Source of the DNA: Nostoc sp. CHAB 5824
GTDB lineage: Bacteria > Cyanobacteriota > Cyanobacteriia > Cyanobacteriales > Nostocaceae
Assembly: GCF_020829665.1 (NCBI RefSeq)
Contig: NZ_JAIVFT010000010.1
Span: 62,001-126,000, forward strand
DNA length: 64,000 nucleotides
Direction: 5' to 3'
A model generated the notes under the pieces. It was not told where the DNA came from, ran no database searches, and saw nothing but the letters and a program-made list of their open reading frames with translations. This document shows, piece after piece, positions 25,325 to 34,435 of the stretch. Position 1 is the stretch's first letter. Each line of letters opens with the position of its first letter. A program made the translations under genes and the position numbers.

Positions 25325-27139
25325 TCAAACGTTTGTTGCTGATGCTGGTTGAGTTGAGCCGAAGTGTAATTTATACAGCTTCTTGTAATAGCCACTTACC
25401 GCTAGCAACTCCTCGTGAGTTCCCATCTCTACTACTTTCCCCTGATCCAAAACTACGATTCGGTCGGCTCGTTGAATTGTCGAGAGGCGATGGGCAATAA
25501 TAAACGTAGTCCGTCCTGCCATCAGTCGCTCTAATGCCTCCAGCAGCAGAAACTCGGTTTGAGCATCCAGGGCGGAGGTGGGTTCATCCAGAATTAGCAC
25601 TGGAGCATCCTTAAGCAGGGCGCGGGCGATCGCTAACCGTTGCTTCTCGCCTCCTGAAAGTGTGGCTCCGCGCTCACCAATTACTGTGTCATAACCTTGA
25701 GGTAATCGTTGAATAAAGGTGTCAGCATTCGCAGCTTGGGCAGCTTTGACGATCGCTTCGCGGCTGGCATTAAAGCGGCCATAGGCAATGTTCTCGGCGA
25801 TAGTTATCGGTAGCAAAAACGGCTCTTGTAGCACTAAGGCAATCTGCTCACGCAGGTTTTTCAGTTGCACACTTTGGACATCCACCCCATCAAAGAGGAT
25901 TCGTCCTTGCCAGGGGTCAAAAAAACGGAGAATCAGGGAGACTAGAGTAGTTTTACCAGCACCCGTCGCGCCTACTAGAGCGATCGTTTCTCCCGGTCGC
26001 GCTTCTAAGGTAATTTCTTGGAGTACGGGATAGTTAGGTTCGTAACCGAAGGTGACTTTCTCTAAACATACGTGTCCCCGTCCTTGGGCTGGATGAGCAG
26101 GTAATGGTCTGGCACTAGGGGCATCCTGCACCCCATCTTGAGCATCCAAAACCTCTAGCACTCTCCGAGCGCTAGCTGCCGCTGCCGCAAAACTGGACGA
26201 TATATAAGCTAGAGTCGCCATCGGCACGTATAGGGATGCAAGATAGGAGAGGAAGACTAGTAAAGAACCAATTGAGAGTGACCCCTCTAGAACTTGGAAG
26301 CCACCGTAAGCCATGATTGCTGCTGTTCCAACTGCGGTTACCCCTCCCACCCCAACTTTGAATTGCATTTGGGCAAGGATAGAGCGTATATAAGCTTGGA
26401 GGGCTTTTTGAGACAGGTAGTGAAAGCGCTTATCTTCGTGTGCTTCACGCCCGAATGCTTGAATAATCGGTAGCGCTGTCAAAGTCTGCTCACTCAACGC
26501 CACGATCTCACCTTCAAATTGTTGATACTGATAGGTTCGTTCAGTCATGGGCTGGTTAAAAACCCAAATTAGTAACATTATTAAAGGAGCAATCATCAGC
26601 GAGAGCAGTGAAAGGAGACGATTAATTTGCCACATCACGGCGAACATTGCTACCAAATTCACCAGGGAAGTAAGCACGGGCAGAAAAACCCCCATCGTCA
26701 GATTCTGAATACAGATGCTGTCAGTCATTACTCGCCGAACAAGATCGCCAGCACGCTGTTGGTTGTGGAATCTTAAAGAAAGATGCTGTAAGCGATCGAA
26801 CAGTGCTGCTCCCAAGTCATAAACCATCTGGCTGCCAACACCAGATCCAATATATTCCTGTATAAGACGAACCCCCTCACTAGATAAAAATAGAATGATT
26901 GTGGCTCCTGCTAACCAACCGAGCAACTGAATGTTGGATTCACTGCCAGGCAAGGTTTTGAGCCAAACAACGCTATTTGGTAGTGATTGGTTGTTCAGAA
27001 CGCAATCAACGATCAACTTCAAAGGCCAAGGCTTGAGTACATTCAGCCCCACATTAATCAGCATTAGCAGCATTACAAATATGAGTCCGCGCCAACGAAC
27101 CAGGGCGTAACGTGCCAGTCGCAACCACCACATTTTCAT
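25325..27139 (-). CDS. ABC exporter half-transporter (TMD-NBD), partner B
   Basis: The 604-residue protein is an exporter with six membrane segments (about 1-310) followed by a nucleotide-binding domain. It has Walker A GATGAGKTTL, Q-loop LVLQEPFLLP, signature LSGGEKQR, Walker B PVLILDEPTSALD and H-loop IIAHRLST, all intact. It overlaps its upstream partner by 4 bp (ATGA), so the two probably form a heterodimer like MsbA-type or oligosaccharide/glycolipid exporters. The NBD DNA is much more similar to the partner than the membrane part is. Substrate is inferred to be the glycan made by the flanking genes. Confidence 0.92.
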   Translation of the reverse strand: MKMWWLRLARYALVRWRGLIFVMLLMLINVGLNVLKPWPLKLIVDCVLNNQSLPNSVVWLKTLPGSESNIQLLGWLAGATIILFLSSEGVRLIQEYIGSGVGSQMVYDLGAALFDRLQHLSLRFHNQQRAGDLVRRVMTDSICIQNLTMGVFLPVLTSLVNLVAMFAVMWQINRLLSLLSLMIAPLIMLLIWVFNQPMTERTYQYQQFEGEIVALSEQTLTALPIIQAFGREAHEDKRFHYLSQKALQAYIRSILAQMQFKVGVGGVTAVGTAAIMAYGGFQVLEGSLSIGSLLVFLSYLASLYVPMATLAYISSSFAAAAASARRVLEVLDAQDGVQDAPSARPLPAHPAQGRGHVCLEKVTFGYEPNYPVLQEITLEARPGETIALVGATGAGKTTLVSLILRFFDPWQGRILFDGVDVQSVQLKNLREQIALVLQEPFLLPITIAENIAYGRFNASREAIVKAAQAANADTFIQRLPQGYDTVIGERGATLSGGEKQRLAIARALLKDAPVLILDEPTSALDAQTEFLLLEALERLMAGRTTFIIAHRLSTIQRADRIVVLDQGKVVEMGTHEELLAVSGYYKKLYKLHFGSTQPASATNV

Positions 27140-28968
27140 AGAATCACCTCCTGCGGACGTTCAGGAAACTGCAAGGAGTGCAGACGCTGGTAGAAACCAC
27201 AGACAGCCAGCAACTCCTGGTGCGTTCCCATTTCCACAACCTTTCCCTGCTCCAAAACTACAATCCGATCTGCTCGTTGAATTGTGGAAAGTCGATGGGC
27301 AATAATAAACGTAGTCCGTCCTTCGATTAGGTGATCTAAAGCTTCCAACAGTAAAAACTCGGTTTGAGCATCCAGGGCAGAAGTAGGTTCATCAAGAATC
27401 AGTACTGGCGCATCCTTGAGCAACGCCCGGGCGATCGCTAGCCGCTGTTTCTGTCCTCCAGACAGAAGTGCCCCTCTTTCGCCAATTAGGGTGTCATAAC
27501 CTTGGGGCAACCGTTGAATAAAGTCGTCCGCCTTGGCCGCTTTAGCTGCTGCGACAATCTTCTCCAGGCTTGCTCCAGGGCACCCGTAAGCAATGTTCTG
27601 TGCCACCGAGAGCGGCAGCAAAAACGGCTCTTGCAGCACTAGAGCAATCTGCTCGCGCAGGCTTTTCAGTTGCACACCTCGTACATCCACCCCATCAAAG
27701 AGGACTCGTCCCTGCCAGGGGTCAAAAAAGCGGGGAATCAGGGAAACCAGTGTACTCTTACCAGCACCTGTCGCGCCTACTAGTGCGATCGTTTCTCCTG
27801 GTCGCGCTTCTAGGGTAATTTCTTGGAGAACGGGATAGTTAGGTTCGTAACCGAAGGTGACTTTCTCTAAACATACATGTCCCCGACCTCCCGGCGGACG
27901 AACTGGCAATGGCCTGGCATCAGGGGCATCCTGCACCCCATCTTTAGCATCCAAAACCTCTAACACTCTATCAATATTGGCATCTACGGACTTCAGGCTC
28001 CCATAGATGCCAAACAGGCCCTTAAATGCTCCTTGTATAGACTGTAGATATGCTAAGAAGACGAGCAGGCTGCCGATACTCATAGCCCCCAATAACACCT
28101 GCTGCCCACCCACATACAGGACAATCGCAGTACCGATGGTTGTCACAGTACCATTCGCCACACCGTAGGCACTCTTAAGCAGAGTTTCCCGTTGTGAGAG
28201 AACAACTGCGTCTGCCGCTAGGTGTTCAAATTGCTGGGTATTGTAACTCTCTCTACCAAATGCCTGGATCATGGGGATTGCTGTGACCGTTTGGTGGACA
28301 AAACTGGTAAGGCGCGACTGGGCTTCGCGGTTAAGTTTTGTCCGGCGCTTGAGTCGGGAACCAAAGACAAGGGCTGAACCACCCATCATTGGTGCTACCA
28401 AAAGCGAAAGCAGCGTTAGTAAAGGACTCAGATTCCAGGCGACGATGCTAATAGTTGCTAGCGTCAGTAGGTGCTGCACAGGTGAAATCAGCAAAGCACC
28501 GCTCAGGGTGTAAACGCAATAGGCATCTCCGGCCAGACGGCTGAGGGAATCGCCGACAGTCCGTTGGTTATGGAACAGCATTGAAAGGCGTTGCAGACGA
28601 TAGAAGAGTCTCTGAGCCAGTTCGTAGACCATACCTTGCCCGGCAGCACTCCAGGCCCAGCTAAGGCTCGTTTCCAGGGTAGCGTTTAGGGCATAAAGTC
28701 CGAGGCTACAAACAGCGGCGATAACGACCAGCAGTGGCGGTGTGAGCGCCAGGTTAAAAGTTTCCAGGAGCGAGCGAAGTAACGGGGGGATGACTGCCTG
28801 GGCGAAGGCATAATCCACCAGGATTTTCATTGGCCAAGGTTGAAGTGTTGCGGTGGCTGAAGTGCCAGCCGTGAGACCGAGGATTGCTATTAAGGTGCGC
28901 CACTGGCGCAGCGGATATCGGAGCATGTGCCCGTATCGATGCATCATCGCTTTGATCTCTTGCCTCAC
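27136..28968 (-). CDS. ABC exporter half-transporter (TMD-NBD), partner A
   Basis: The 610 residues have the same plan as partner B: membrane domain (about 20-320), then Walker A GATGAGKSTL, Q-loop LVLQEPFLLP, signature LSGGQKQR, Walker B LILDEPTSALD and IIAHRLST. Both ATP sites therefore look competent. The start is uncertain. I give the GTG at 28968, which has GGGAGG 11 bases before it; an ATG at 28947 (MMHRYGHML) is the alternative. It lies 54 bp after the small membrane-protein gene. The cargo is probably a lipid-linked or modified saccharide. Confidence 0.9.
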   Translation of the reverse strand: MRQEIKAMMHRYGHMLRYPLRQWRTLIAILGLTAGTSATATLQPWPMKILVDYAFAQAVIPPLLRSLLETFNLALTPPLLVVIAAVCSLGLYALNATLETSLSWAWSAAGQGMVYELAQRLFYRLQRLSMLFHNQRTVGDSLSRLAGDAYCVYTLSGALLISPVQHLLTLATISIVAWNLSPLLTLLSLLVAPMMGGSALVFGSRLKRRTKLNREAQSRLTSFVHQTVTAIPMIQAFGRESYNTQQFEHLAADAVVLSQRETLLKSAYGVANGTVTTIGTAIVLYVGGQQVLLGAMSIGSLLVFLAYLQSIQGAFKGLFGIYGSLKSVDANIDRVLEVLDAKDGVQDAPDARPLPVRPPGGRGHVCLEKVTFGYEPNYPVLQEITLEARPGETIALVGATGAGKSTLVSLIPRFFDPWQGRVLFDGVDVRGVQLKSLREQIALVLQEPFLLPLSVAQNIAYGCPGASLEKIVAAAKAAKADDFIQRLPQGYDTLIGERGALLSGGQKQRLAIARALLKDAPVLILDEPTSALDAQTEFLLLEALDHLIEGRTTFIIAHRLSTIQRADRIVVLEQGKVVEMGTHQELLAVCGFYQRLHSLQFPERPQEVIL

Positions 28969-29022
28969 TTACAGATTTACCTCCCATCTGGCCATTTGCT
29001 TACTGGAGTACCAAGACGTTCG

Positions 29023-29589
29023 TCATGATTGTAATATTGCACTTTGTGCGACAGACTTGTTACAGGTGGTTTGTATTGGCAGCAAGTAGACTCTTTTGGC
29101 AACAATCTCCAGTACTTGGTAGAGAATACGTCCCAACTGGAAGTTCTGATATAAGATGACAGTGGCGTTGAGCATACATACTGCAATTGTGACTGTTGCT
29201 ACTTCTGGCATTCCCAGAACGATCGCTACAATTGTGAACAGACAATAGCCAACCATAGCCATAGTGGCTAACTGTGACATTCTCAGGGCACACCGCACCC
29301 TCAAAACTCTTTTGTTACCTCCATGATTTTCAGTACATACTTTGAGCTGGACTTTTGACCAAATCCCCTGGTAAATCTCTAAATCCCAGTCGCTCCAGCC
29401 TTGATCCATAACAATGAAATATTTGTAGGCTAAGAGTAAATCCATCACTTTTTGCAGCAGGTTCTCTTTCTCTATTGCTGCTTCTGTCCAATAGGACAAC
29501 TCATAGGCGCGATCGCGCCAAGAAATATGTACTCTTTGAGCAGACTGCTCAAAATTTAGTAAATCTGCTTGAGTTAGTGTTCGAGCCAT
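29023..29589 (-). CDS. Membrane protein, possible detached C-terminal part of the upstream glycosyltransferase
   Basis: The 188-residue product has a soluble part (about 1-105), with SWRDRAYELSYWTEAAIEKE, DQGWSDWDLEIYQGIWSK and VCTENHGGNKRVLRVRC. Two close membrane segments follow (about 110-155, MAMVGYCLFTIVAIVLGMP). No named domain is apparent. It starts 27 bp after the stop of the glycosidase/GT2 fusion, whose C-terminus is also membrane-embedded. My impression is that longer cyanobacterial GT2 proteins carry a similar tail, so the two may be a split form of one protein. I chose ATG 29589 over an upstream GTG at 29604. Confidence 0.6.
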   Translation of the reverse strand: MARTLTQADLLNFEQSAQRVHISWRDRAYELSYWTEAAIEKENLLQKVMDLLLAYKYFIVMDQGWSDWDLEIYQGIWSKVQLKVCTENHGGNKRVLRVRCALRMSQLATMAMVGYCLFTIVAIVLGMPEVATVTIAVCMLNATVILYQNFQLGRILYQVLEIVAKRVYLLPIQTTCNKSVAQSAILQS

Positions 29590-29616
29590 TGTCTTAAAAA
29601 CCACTTATATTTTTGT

Positions 29617-31692
29617 TTACATCTCGTCAAACTTTATTGGCTCTGCTTTAGTGAGTTCTTTTATGCGCCAGCGGTAACGCTCTACACTACGTACAAGAGG
29701 CCCTAGATAAATCAGCACAGCCACAAGCAACCGTGCCCTCACTCCCACAAAACGAGAGTCAATCCGCGCTTGTAAGGCACCCACCACACACCAGGTAACA
29801 CAGGTGAGGAACATTGCCGCACTCAGCCACGGGCGATTGCCAGACAACAGCGCAGATACAAACAGAATTAAAGCTGTTACATTCCACTCCAGTGTGAGAG
29901 GTAGATAAGAGATTAGGGAGGAGGCTGGCTCATATAGGGTTTGAAATAGACCACGACCAAATACCCCAGAATAGATAACTGGTTGACCAAAACGCAAATA
30001 TGTGGATAGATCTCCATAGATTCTTCCCAGCCACTGGGGTTGTCCCAGAAGGTTAAAACGGGAAGGATGCTTAAAATAAACAAGTGCTTCTGCCTTACCA
30101 TAGCCTTGCTGCTGCTTTAGATAGGCAGCTACTGTGTTACGACGAAAGTGCCATACGATTGCAGTTGGGCTAAAACCGATTGTGTAACCTTTGTCTTGCA
30201 GTCGCCAGCATATATCAACATCGTCACCAGCAGCCCGAAATAGGGGGTTGAAGCCGTTAATTTTCTGTAGAACCTCCCGACGAAAAGCCATGTTGCAGCC
30301 AGCAATATGTTCGGCTACCTCATCACTTAAAAGTACGTGGGTGGGTACGCCCGGAGACACAGCAACGCAGGTAGGCACAAGAGACTCCTCAGGGGGAGAC
30401 AAGTTTGGGCCACCTACAGCAGCCAGACCTGAGCCAAGAAACTTTGCCACTAAATAGGTGAGCCAGTCTGGATCGACCGTACAATCGGAATCAGTAAAGG
30501 CCACAATCTCGCCAGTGGCAGCGGCGATGCCGACGTTGCGTGCTACGCTTAGTCCTTTGTTTTCCTGGCTAATCAGGCGTACATAGTCGTAGCGCTGAGT
30601 AATCTCTAGAGTGCGATCGCGCGATCCATCATTAACTACAATGACTTCATAGTTGGGATAGTTGAGTTCTTTAAGAGAAGCTAAACAAGTATCCATCGTG
30701 CGTTCAGCATTGTAAGCGCATACAACCACTGAAACTTTGGGATACTCAGGTAGCACTGGCGGTAGAGGTGCTGTGTAATACTGCTGAACTGTGTTGAACG
30801 CTGGCTTCTCAAGCCGTTCGGCGTCAACTAGACCAAAAGCCCAGTCTTGTATGGCAAATCCCCCAGTAAACCATTCATCCGTCCAAGAAAATATTATTGT
30901 CCCTGCTGCTCCCATCTCAAAACTAGATGACAGTTTTTGAGAGAGAATTTCGGCTTGCGCTTGGGTTCCTTCACGCATTGAGTCAACACCAAACTCACTT
31001 AGCACTAAAGGTTTATCCTCGGCTAGGTTATGAAGCCGAGAGAGGTAACGGCGAAAATCTTGTTCCCGATGCAGGTAGACGTTAAAGCACGAAAAATCGG
31101 TAAAGTTAATATTTAAATACTCAGTACAAGGATAATTGGCATAGCTTACCAGACCTTCGGAATCGTTGTCTTTTGCTACCGCCATTAACTCTCTGACAAA
31201 AGCACGAACTCGTTTTGCACCGTGCCACCGTACAATATCTGGAGGAATCTCATTGCCCACCAAATAGGCAAAGGTAGCGCGATGACTCCGGCAGGCTTTA
31301 ACGCCCTGAGCAATGCAGTTACGGACTTCTGCCTTGGTAGTAGAGGAGTCAAGAAAGGCGATATGCTGAGTCCAGGGTATGCCGATGAGTAGCCTCAAAC
31401 CGTAGATTGCAGCTAGATCCAAAAGCCAATCAGGTGGAATGGTGTAGGTACGTAGACAGTTAACCCCCAGTTGTGCCATCATGGCAAAGTCTTTCTCTAC
31501 AATGGGTTTTTCTGGAAAAGACTCGCCGTGCGTACCGATGGAGAAGGGGCCGTAACTAACTCCTTTGAGAAAAAACTTCTGATCTCCAAGAAAGAAAAAC
31601 TTACCCTTTACTTTAATTAACTCTCTATCAGCAAGCGGTTCTGGACAGAAGCCAGACGGTGGCAAAGTCAAGTTTTGCAAATTACCCCCCAC
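29617..31692 (-). CDS. Glycoside hydrolase-like TIM barrel fused to membrane GT2 glycosyltransferase
   Basis: Residues about 30-310 look like a GH2/GH5-type TIM barrel. YLVGNEIPPDI offers the acid/base E148 and LVLSEFGVDSM the nucleophile E233, so both catalytic acids are present. Residues about 322-560 are a GT2 domain: VSVVVCAYNAERTMD, VIVVNDGSRDRT, VAFTDSDCTVDPDW (DXD) and the QxxRW-like ICWRLQDKGYTIGF region. Several membrane segments follow (about 590-670). It starts with a GTG and no in-frame ATG is near. It is the first gene of the 12-gene run, behind a conserved upstream element. It may both build and trim a glycan, or the barrel may act as a transglycosylase. Confidence 0.85.
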   Translation of the reverse strand: MGGNLQNLTLPPSGFCPEPLADRELIKVKGKFFFLGDQKFFLKGVSYGPFSIGTHGESFPEKPIVEKDFAMMAQLGVNCLRTYTIPPDWLLDLAAIYGLRLLIGIPWTQHIAFLDSSTTKAEVRNCIAQGVKACRSHRATFAYLVGNEIPPDIVRWHGAKRVRAFVRELMAVAKDNDSEGLVSYANYPCTEYLNINFTDFSCFNVYLHREQDFRRYLSRLHNLAEDKPLVLSEFGVDSMREGTQAQAEILSQKLSSSFEMGAAGTIIFSWTDEWFTGGFAIQDWAFGLVDAERLEKPAFNTVQQYYTAPLPPVLPEYPKVSVVVCAYNAERTMDTCLASLKELNYPNYEVIVVNDGSRDRTLEITQRYDYVRLISQENKGLSVARNVGIAAATGEIVAFTDSDCTVDPDWLTYLVAKFLGSGLAAVGGPNLSPPEESLVPTCVAVSPGVPTHVLLSDEVAEHIAGCNMAFRREVLQKINGFNPLFRAAGDDVDICWRLQDKGYTIGFSPTAIVWHFRRNTVAAYLKQQQGYGKAEALVYFKHPSRFNLLGQPQWLGRIYGDLSTYLRFGQPVIYSGVFGRGLFQTLYEPASSLISYLPLTLEWNVTALILFVSALLSGNRPWLSAAMFLTCVTWCVVGALQARIDSRFVGVRARLLVAVLIYLGPLVRSVERYRWRIKELTKAEPIKFDEM

Positions 31693-32120
31693 AATTCACT
31701 GCAAATTTGTTTTCTTGCTGGTGAAACGCCATGCCAGTTTCTATATGGAGAGGAATCCATATTTAGCTGACTTTGTAACGCACCCGCGATATACCCTTGG
31801 GTTAGCAACACTGTAATCGGTATAGAAGAATGAATAACAGTTACGGTAATAACAGTGTGTAATTATTATGTTTGCGATCGTGTTTGGGAAAATGTATAAG
31901 TTATATTAAATTTAAAAATGATTTGGGTGCGGCTTTTTTAAAAAGACAAAATGCTACATTAGTAGTACACGTTTCTAACCCAATCTATTATCTAGATTTC
32001 GTTTTTTAACCTAAAAAGCTAGAATTAAGCGATCGCAAAAAAATCAAACACAAAACCCCCTTTTTAGGTGCAATACAATACTACAAGAAGTACAGAAAGT
32101 GCTATAAGCAAATCACAAAT
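31693..32120. other. Intergenic region between divergent glycan operons
   Basis: These 428 bp lie between the minus-strand glycosyltransferase run and the plus-strand DUF4910-like gene. They hold the shared upstream element at 31849-31900. The rest is AT-rich, with a HIP1 site near 32029. I see no gene or RNA. Confidence 0.5.
31849..31900 (-). promoter_or_regulatory. Conserved upstream element, copy A
   Basis: On the minus strand this reads ATACATTTTCCCAAACACGA then TCGCAAA, an 11-base spacer, and CACACTGTTAT. The same blocks with the same 11-base spacer occur at 39176-39240. The element ends 156 bp before the start codon of the glycosidase/GT2 fusion; copy B ends 153 bp before the epimerase start. 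The matched placement suggests a promoter or regulator site; the regulator is unknown. Confidence 0.6.
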
Positions 32121-33434
32121 ATGCATACAATTGATATAAAAAGCAGTATTAACGTGAATGATGCTAGCCATAAAATGTACAAATTAATATCTGATTTGTA
32201 CCCTCTTTGTCGTAGTATTACTGGTAATGGCTTACGGGAAACACTGCATACTATTCAAAAAGAGATTTCTTTATATATACATGAAATAGCCACTGGAACC
32301 GAAGTATTTGATTGGACTATTCCTAAAGAATGGAATATCAAGGATGCCTTTATTAAAAACTTGCAGGGTGAGAAGATTGTAAGTTTCCATCAATCTAATC
32401 TTCATGTGGTTAATTACAGTGTAAATATTAATAAAAAGATAGGATTACAAGATTTAAAAGCACATCTTTTTACACTACCTGAGCAACCTAATCTGATTCC
32501 TTATAGGACTTCCTACTACAAAGAGAACTGGGGCTTTTGTCTCAGTCACAACCAATTATTGGAATTAAAAGATGAAGAGTATGAAGTTTGCATTGATTCT
32601 TCTTTAGAGAATGGTCATTTAACTTATGGAGAGTATTATATTAGAGGTGAAAAAGCAGATGAAGTTTTGATTTCATGTCACATCTGCCACCCATCGCTTT
32701 GTAATGACAATCTCTCCGGTATCGCATTGGCGGTCTTCTTAGCCAAACATCTCAGCCAATTCGCACCTTCTTACTCCTATCGTTTTCTCTTTATTCCTGG
32801 AACTGTTGGATCGATTACTTGGCTGGCTTTAAATGAAGCGAATGTTGACAAAATTAAGCATGGTTTAGTTGTAACCTGTGTGGGCGATCCGGGCAAATCT
32901 CACTACAAAAAAAGTCGTCAAGGTAATGCCGAAATTGATAAAGCTGTTATTCATGTGTTGAAGTCTTCTGGACAAGATTATGAAATTATGGACTTTTCTC
33001 CTTACGGCTATGATGAACGGCAATTCTGTTCACCTGGGTTTAATCTTCCTGTGGGCTGTTTCATGCGATCGCCTCATGGAACTTATCCTCAATATCATAC
33101 ATCTGCCGACAATTTAGAGCTTGTACAACCCCAATATCTTGCCGATTCATTAGCAAAATTGTTATCGGTTTTGCAAATTATCGAGAACAATAAAAAATAC
33201 TTAAACCAAAACCCTAAATGTGAGCCGCAGTTGGGTAAACGAGGGTTATATAGTGCCATTGGTGGGCAGACTGATACAAAGAAAAGTGAAATGGCAATGT
33301 TATGGATTTTAAACTTGTCTGATGGCAATCACACACTGCTGGATATTTCTGAAAAATCAGGCTTAGAGTTTGATTTGATTAAGAAAACAGCAGATACTCT
33401 GTTGCAATTTAATTTGTTGAAAGAAACAACTTAA
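32121..33434 (+). CDS. DUF4910-type aminopeptidase-like protein with winged-helix C-terminus
   Basis: The 437-residue protein resembles the DUF4910/M28-like family that recurs in polysaccharide and O-antigen gene clusters. It begins with a helical segment (DLYPLCRSITGNGLRETL). The zinc-peptidase-like core has LISCHICHPSLCNDNLSGIA and later PHGTYPQYHTSADN, containing histidines and acids that could bind metal. The last 70 residues (MLWILNLSDGNHTLLDISEK) look like a winged helix. Its real reaction is not established; sugar or acyl modification has been suggested by context only. It is divergent from the GT run and followed by an SDR gene. Confidence 0.75.
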   Translation: MHTIDIKSSINVNDASHKMYKLISDLYPLCRSITGNGLRETLHTIQKEISLYIHEIATGTEVFDWTIPKEWNIKDAFIKNLQGEKIVSFHQSNLHVVNYSVNINKKIGLQDLKAHLFTLPEQPNLIPYRTSYYKENWGFCLSHNQLLELKDEEYEVCIDSSLENGHLTYGEYYIRGEKADEVLISCHICHPSLCNDNLSGIALAVFLAKHLSQFAPSYSYRFLFIPGTVGSITWLALNEANVDKIKHGLVVTCVGDPGKSHYKKSRQGNAEIDKAVIHVLKSSGQDYEIMDFSPYGYDERQFCSPGFNLPVGCFMRSPHGTYPQYHTSADNLELVQPQYLADSLAKLLSVLQIIENNKKYLNQNPKCEPQLGKRGLYSAIGGQTDTKKSEMAMLWILNLSDGNHTLLDISEKSGLEFDLIKKTADTLLQFNLLKETT

Positions 33435-33442
33435 TCTTTGTA

Positions 33443-33576
33443 AGTAAGGTAAGTCGGCATGATAAAACGCATGTATGTTTAGTTTTGTAAAAACTGTGGA
33501 ATGACCAATTTCTAAGCTATTCGTTGATTTTATATTTCGTGACATAGCTTGATTTTTTAACGCCGACTTACTTACT
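33443..33576. repeat. Short inverted-repeat element with IS630-like ends
   Basis: TAAGTAAGGTAAGTCGGCAT at the left and an inverted TAACGCCGACTTACTTA at the right bound about 134 bp without coding capacity. The ends resemble those of the decayed IS630 element at 39395-40253 (AAGTAAGTGGGCATAAAAA). It is probably a non-autonomous relic inserted between the DUF4910-like and SDR genes. Confidence 0.6.
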
Positions 33577-33625
33577 CATACAATGACAAACTTTTGATAG
33601 TTAAAGCAATAAATAGACAATAAGC

Positions 33626-34351
33626 ATGACAGTTTTCAAGGAACAAGTTGCTGTTGTTACAGGATCAAGTAGTGGTATTGGCAAAGCGATCGCCTTGCAA
33701 TTAGCAGCACAAGGTGCAAAACTTTGCCTTTTAGGGCGCAACTTAGATACGCTGTTAGCTATTGCCAGGAGCGCTCTTGGAACTTCACCTCAAGTTCTCA
33801 GTTATCAAGTAGACTTATCTTTAGACGAAGACATTCAAAAGCTATCAAGGAATCTAGCAGAAGATTTTGGACACGTTGACTTGCTGATTCACAGCGCTGG
33901 TGTCATTTCTCTAGGAGAAGTTAAAACAGCTCGAGTTGAAGACTTTGACTGGCAATACCGCACAAATGTTCGTGCCCCCTACGTCTTAACACAAACTTTG
34001 CTCCCCATGCTTATACCCCATCAAGGGCAAATTGTCTTCATCAACTCAAGTGCAGGGCTAACTGCTAAGGCAGGTTTAGGGCAGTACGCTGCTACCAAAC
34101 ATGCGCTCAAAGCGATCGCTGACAGTCTAAGAGCGGAAGTAAACCCTTTAGGAGTGCGCGTTCTCAGCGTTTTTCCTGGACGCACTGCTAGTTCTATGCA
34201 GGCATCTATTTATGAGATGGAGGGCAAAACATATAATCCCGATCGCCTTTTGCAACCAGAGGACATAGCTGCGACAGTGATTAATGCCCTTAGTTTGCCT
34301 CGCACTGCTGAAGTTACTGATATCCAAGTTAGACCTTTCTTAAAAAGCTAG
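33626..34351 (+). CDS. Short-chain dehydrogenase/reductase (SDR)
   Basis: The 241-residue enzyme is a classical SDR, which reduces or oxidises a carbonyl/hydroxyl with NAD(P). It has the cofactor loop VTGSSSGIGKAIA (about 11-23), LIHSAGV (the NAG equivalent), the serine SSAG and the catalytic YAATK pair (Y154, K158). The arginine in LLGRNL (R38) after the second strand favours NADP. It is separated from the DUF4910-like gene by an IS630-type repeat. It converges with the PIG-L gene. A role in modifying a sugar or lipid precursor is inferred from neighbours. Confidence 0.88.
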   Translation: MTVFKEQVAVVTGSSSGIGKAIALQLAAQGAKLCLLGRNLDTLLAIARSALGTSPQVLSYQVDLSLDEDIQKLSRNLAEDFGHVDLLIHSAGVISLGEVKTARVEDFDWQYRTNVRAPYVLTQTLLPMLIPHQGQIVFINSSAGLTAKAGLGQYAATKHALKAIADSLRAEVNPLGVRVLSVFPGRTASSMQASIYEMEGKTYNPDRLLQPEDIAATVINALSLPRTAEVTDIQVRPFLKS

Positions 34352-34435
34352 TCGCAAAGTCATTGCTTGAATGTCATCTATAAGTGCGTGTACGCACATT
34401 GGGTATTTTGTAAGTTGGATAGGGCAAAGACTCAG

